Program-made: the position numbers and the translations under genes | NCBI GenBank assembly: GCA_002811675.1 | Contig: PDIM01010470.1 | Location: 1 to 25,578 of the forward strand | DNA from: Ichthyosporea sp. XGB-2017a | Lineage: Eukaryota; Opisthokonta; Ichthyosporea | Reading direction: 5' to 3' | DNA: 25,578 nt | The notes under the pieces: generated by a model | The model's database searches: none | What the model saw: only the letters and a program-made list of their open reading frames with translations | Told to the model about the DNA's origin: nothing | In this document: positions 25,500-25,578 of the stretch, one piece after another | Layout of the letters: each line of letters starts with the position of its first letter | Position numbering within the stretch: position 1 is the first letter of the stretch

Positions 25500-25578
25500 T
25501 TCTGTACTTGGGCCACCTTGTTTGGTTTGATTTGCTTATCACCAGAAGAAAAATAAACAAAAAAACGAACAAAAAAAA

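Overview
The window is nuclear DNA from a gene-dense, free-living-type eukaryote, most likely a unicellular protist. Twelve of the fifteen gene models have clear family membership. Six models contain GT-AG introns, twelve in all, 66 to 178 nt long; the others are single open frames. There are no operon-style ribosome sites, and several products carry mitochondrial-type leaders. The lineage cannot be fixed from the sequence. The branched-chain amino acid (BCAA) enzymes are of the fungal mitochondrial type, the FHA-AAA ATPase is closest in layout to a plant family, and TRIC and TMEM115 are best known from animals. A jakobid or another deep-branching protist, or an early opisthokont relative, would all fit.

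Layout, left to right. (1) 147-2191: two minus-strand IMPACT/YIH1-family genes in tandem. The left copy has a single-base frameshift, no RWD domain and a mitochondrial-like leader; the right copy is full length. (2) 2413-3075: a nicotinamide riboside kinase. (3) 3403-9345: three adjacent genes for the first two steps of valine/isoleucine synthesis: ketol-acid reductoisomerase (minus), acetolactate synthase regulatory subunit (plus) and acetolactate synthase catalytic subunit (plus). (4) 9638-13178: a proline-rich protein with two PPxY motifs and one membrane segment, divergent from a type II membrane O-fucosyltransferase-like protein. (5) 13515-17366: a 1283-residue FHA-AAA ATPase. (6) 18367-19126: a tentative three-exon gene of unknown function. 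(7) 19184-20415: a five-exon TRIC (TMEM38-like) channel, rebuilt here exon by exon, head to head with (8) 20756-21927, a four-exon MCUR1/CCDC90/Fmp32-family mitochondrial protein. (9) 22255-23352: a TMEM115 homologue, divergent from (10) 23707-25003, a two-exon ZIP7-type zinc transporter. (11) 25062-25499: a tentative small two-exon gene.

Two themes stand out. First, the whole acetolactate synthase holoenzyme and the next enzyme are physically linked, which is not the usual eukaryotic arrangement. They lie 1.2 kb from a pair of IMPACT-family genes, whose known relatives tune the Gcn2 amino-acid starvation response. Second, strands alternate almost perfectly, so most promoters must be shared divergent regions. 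Three of these regions carry a CCAAT motif. I found no tRNA, rRNA, CRISPR array, insertion sequence or virus-like gene.
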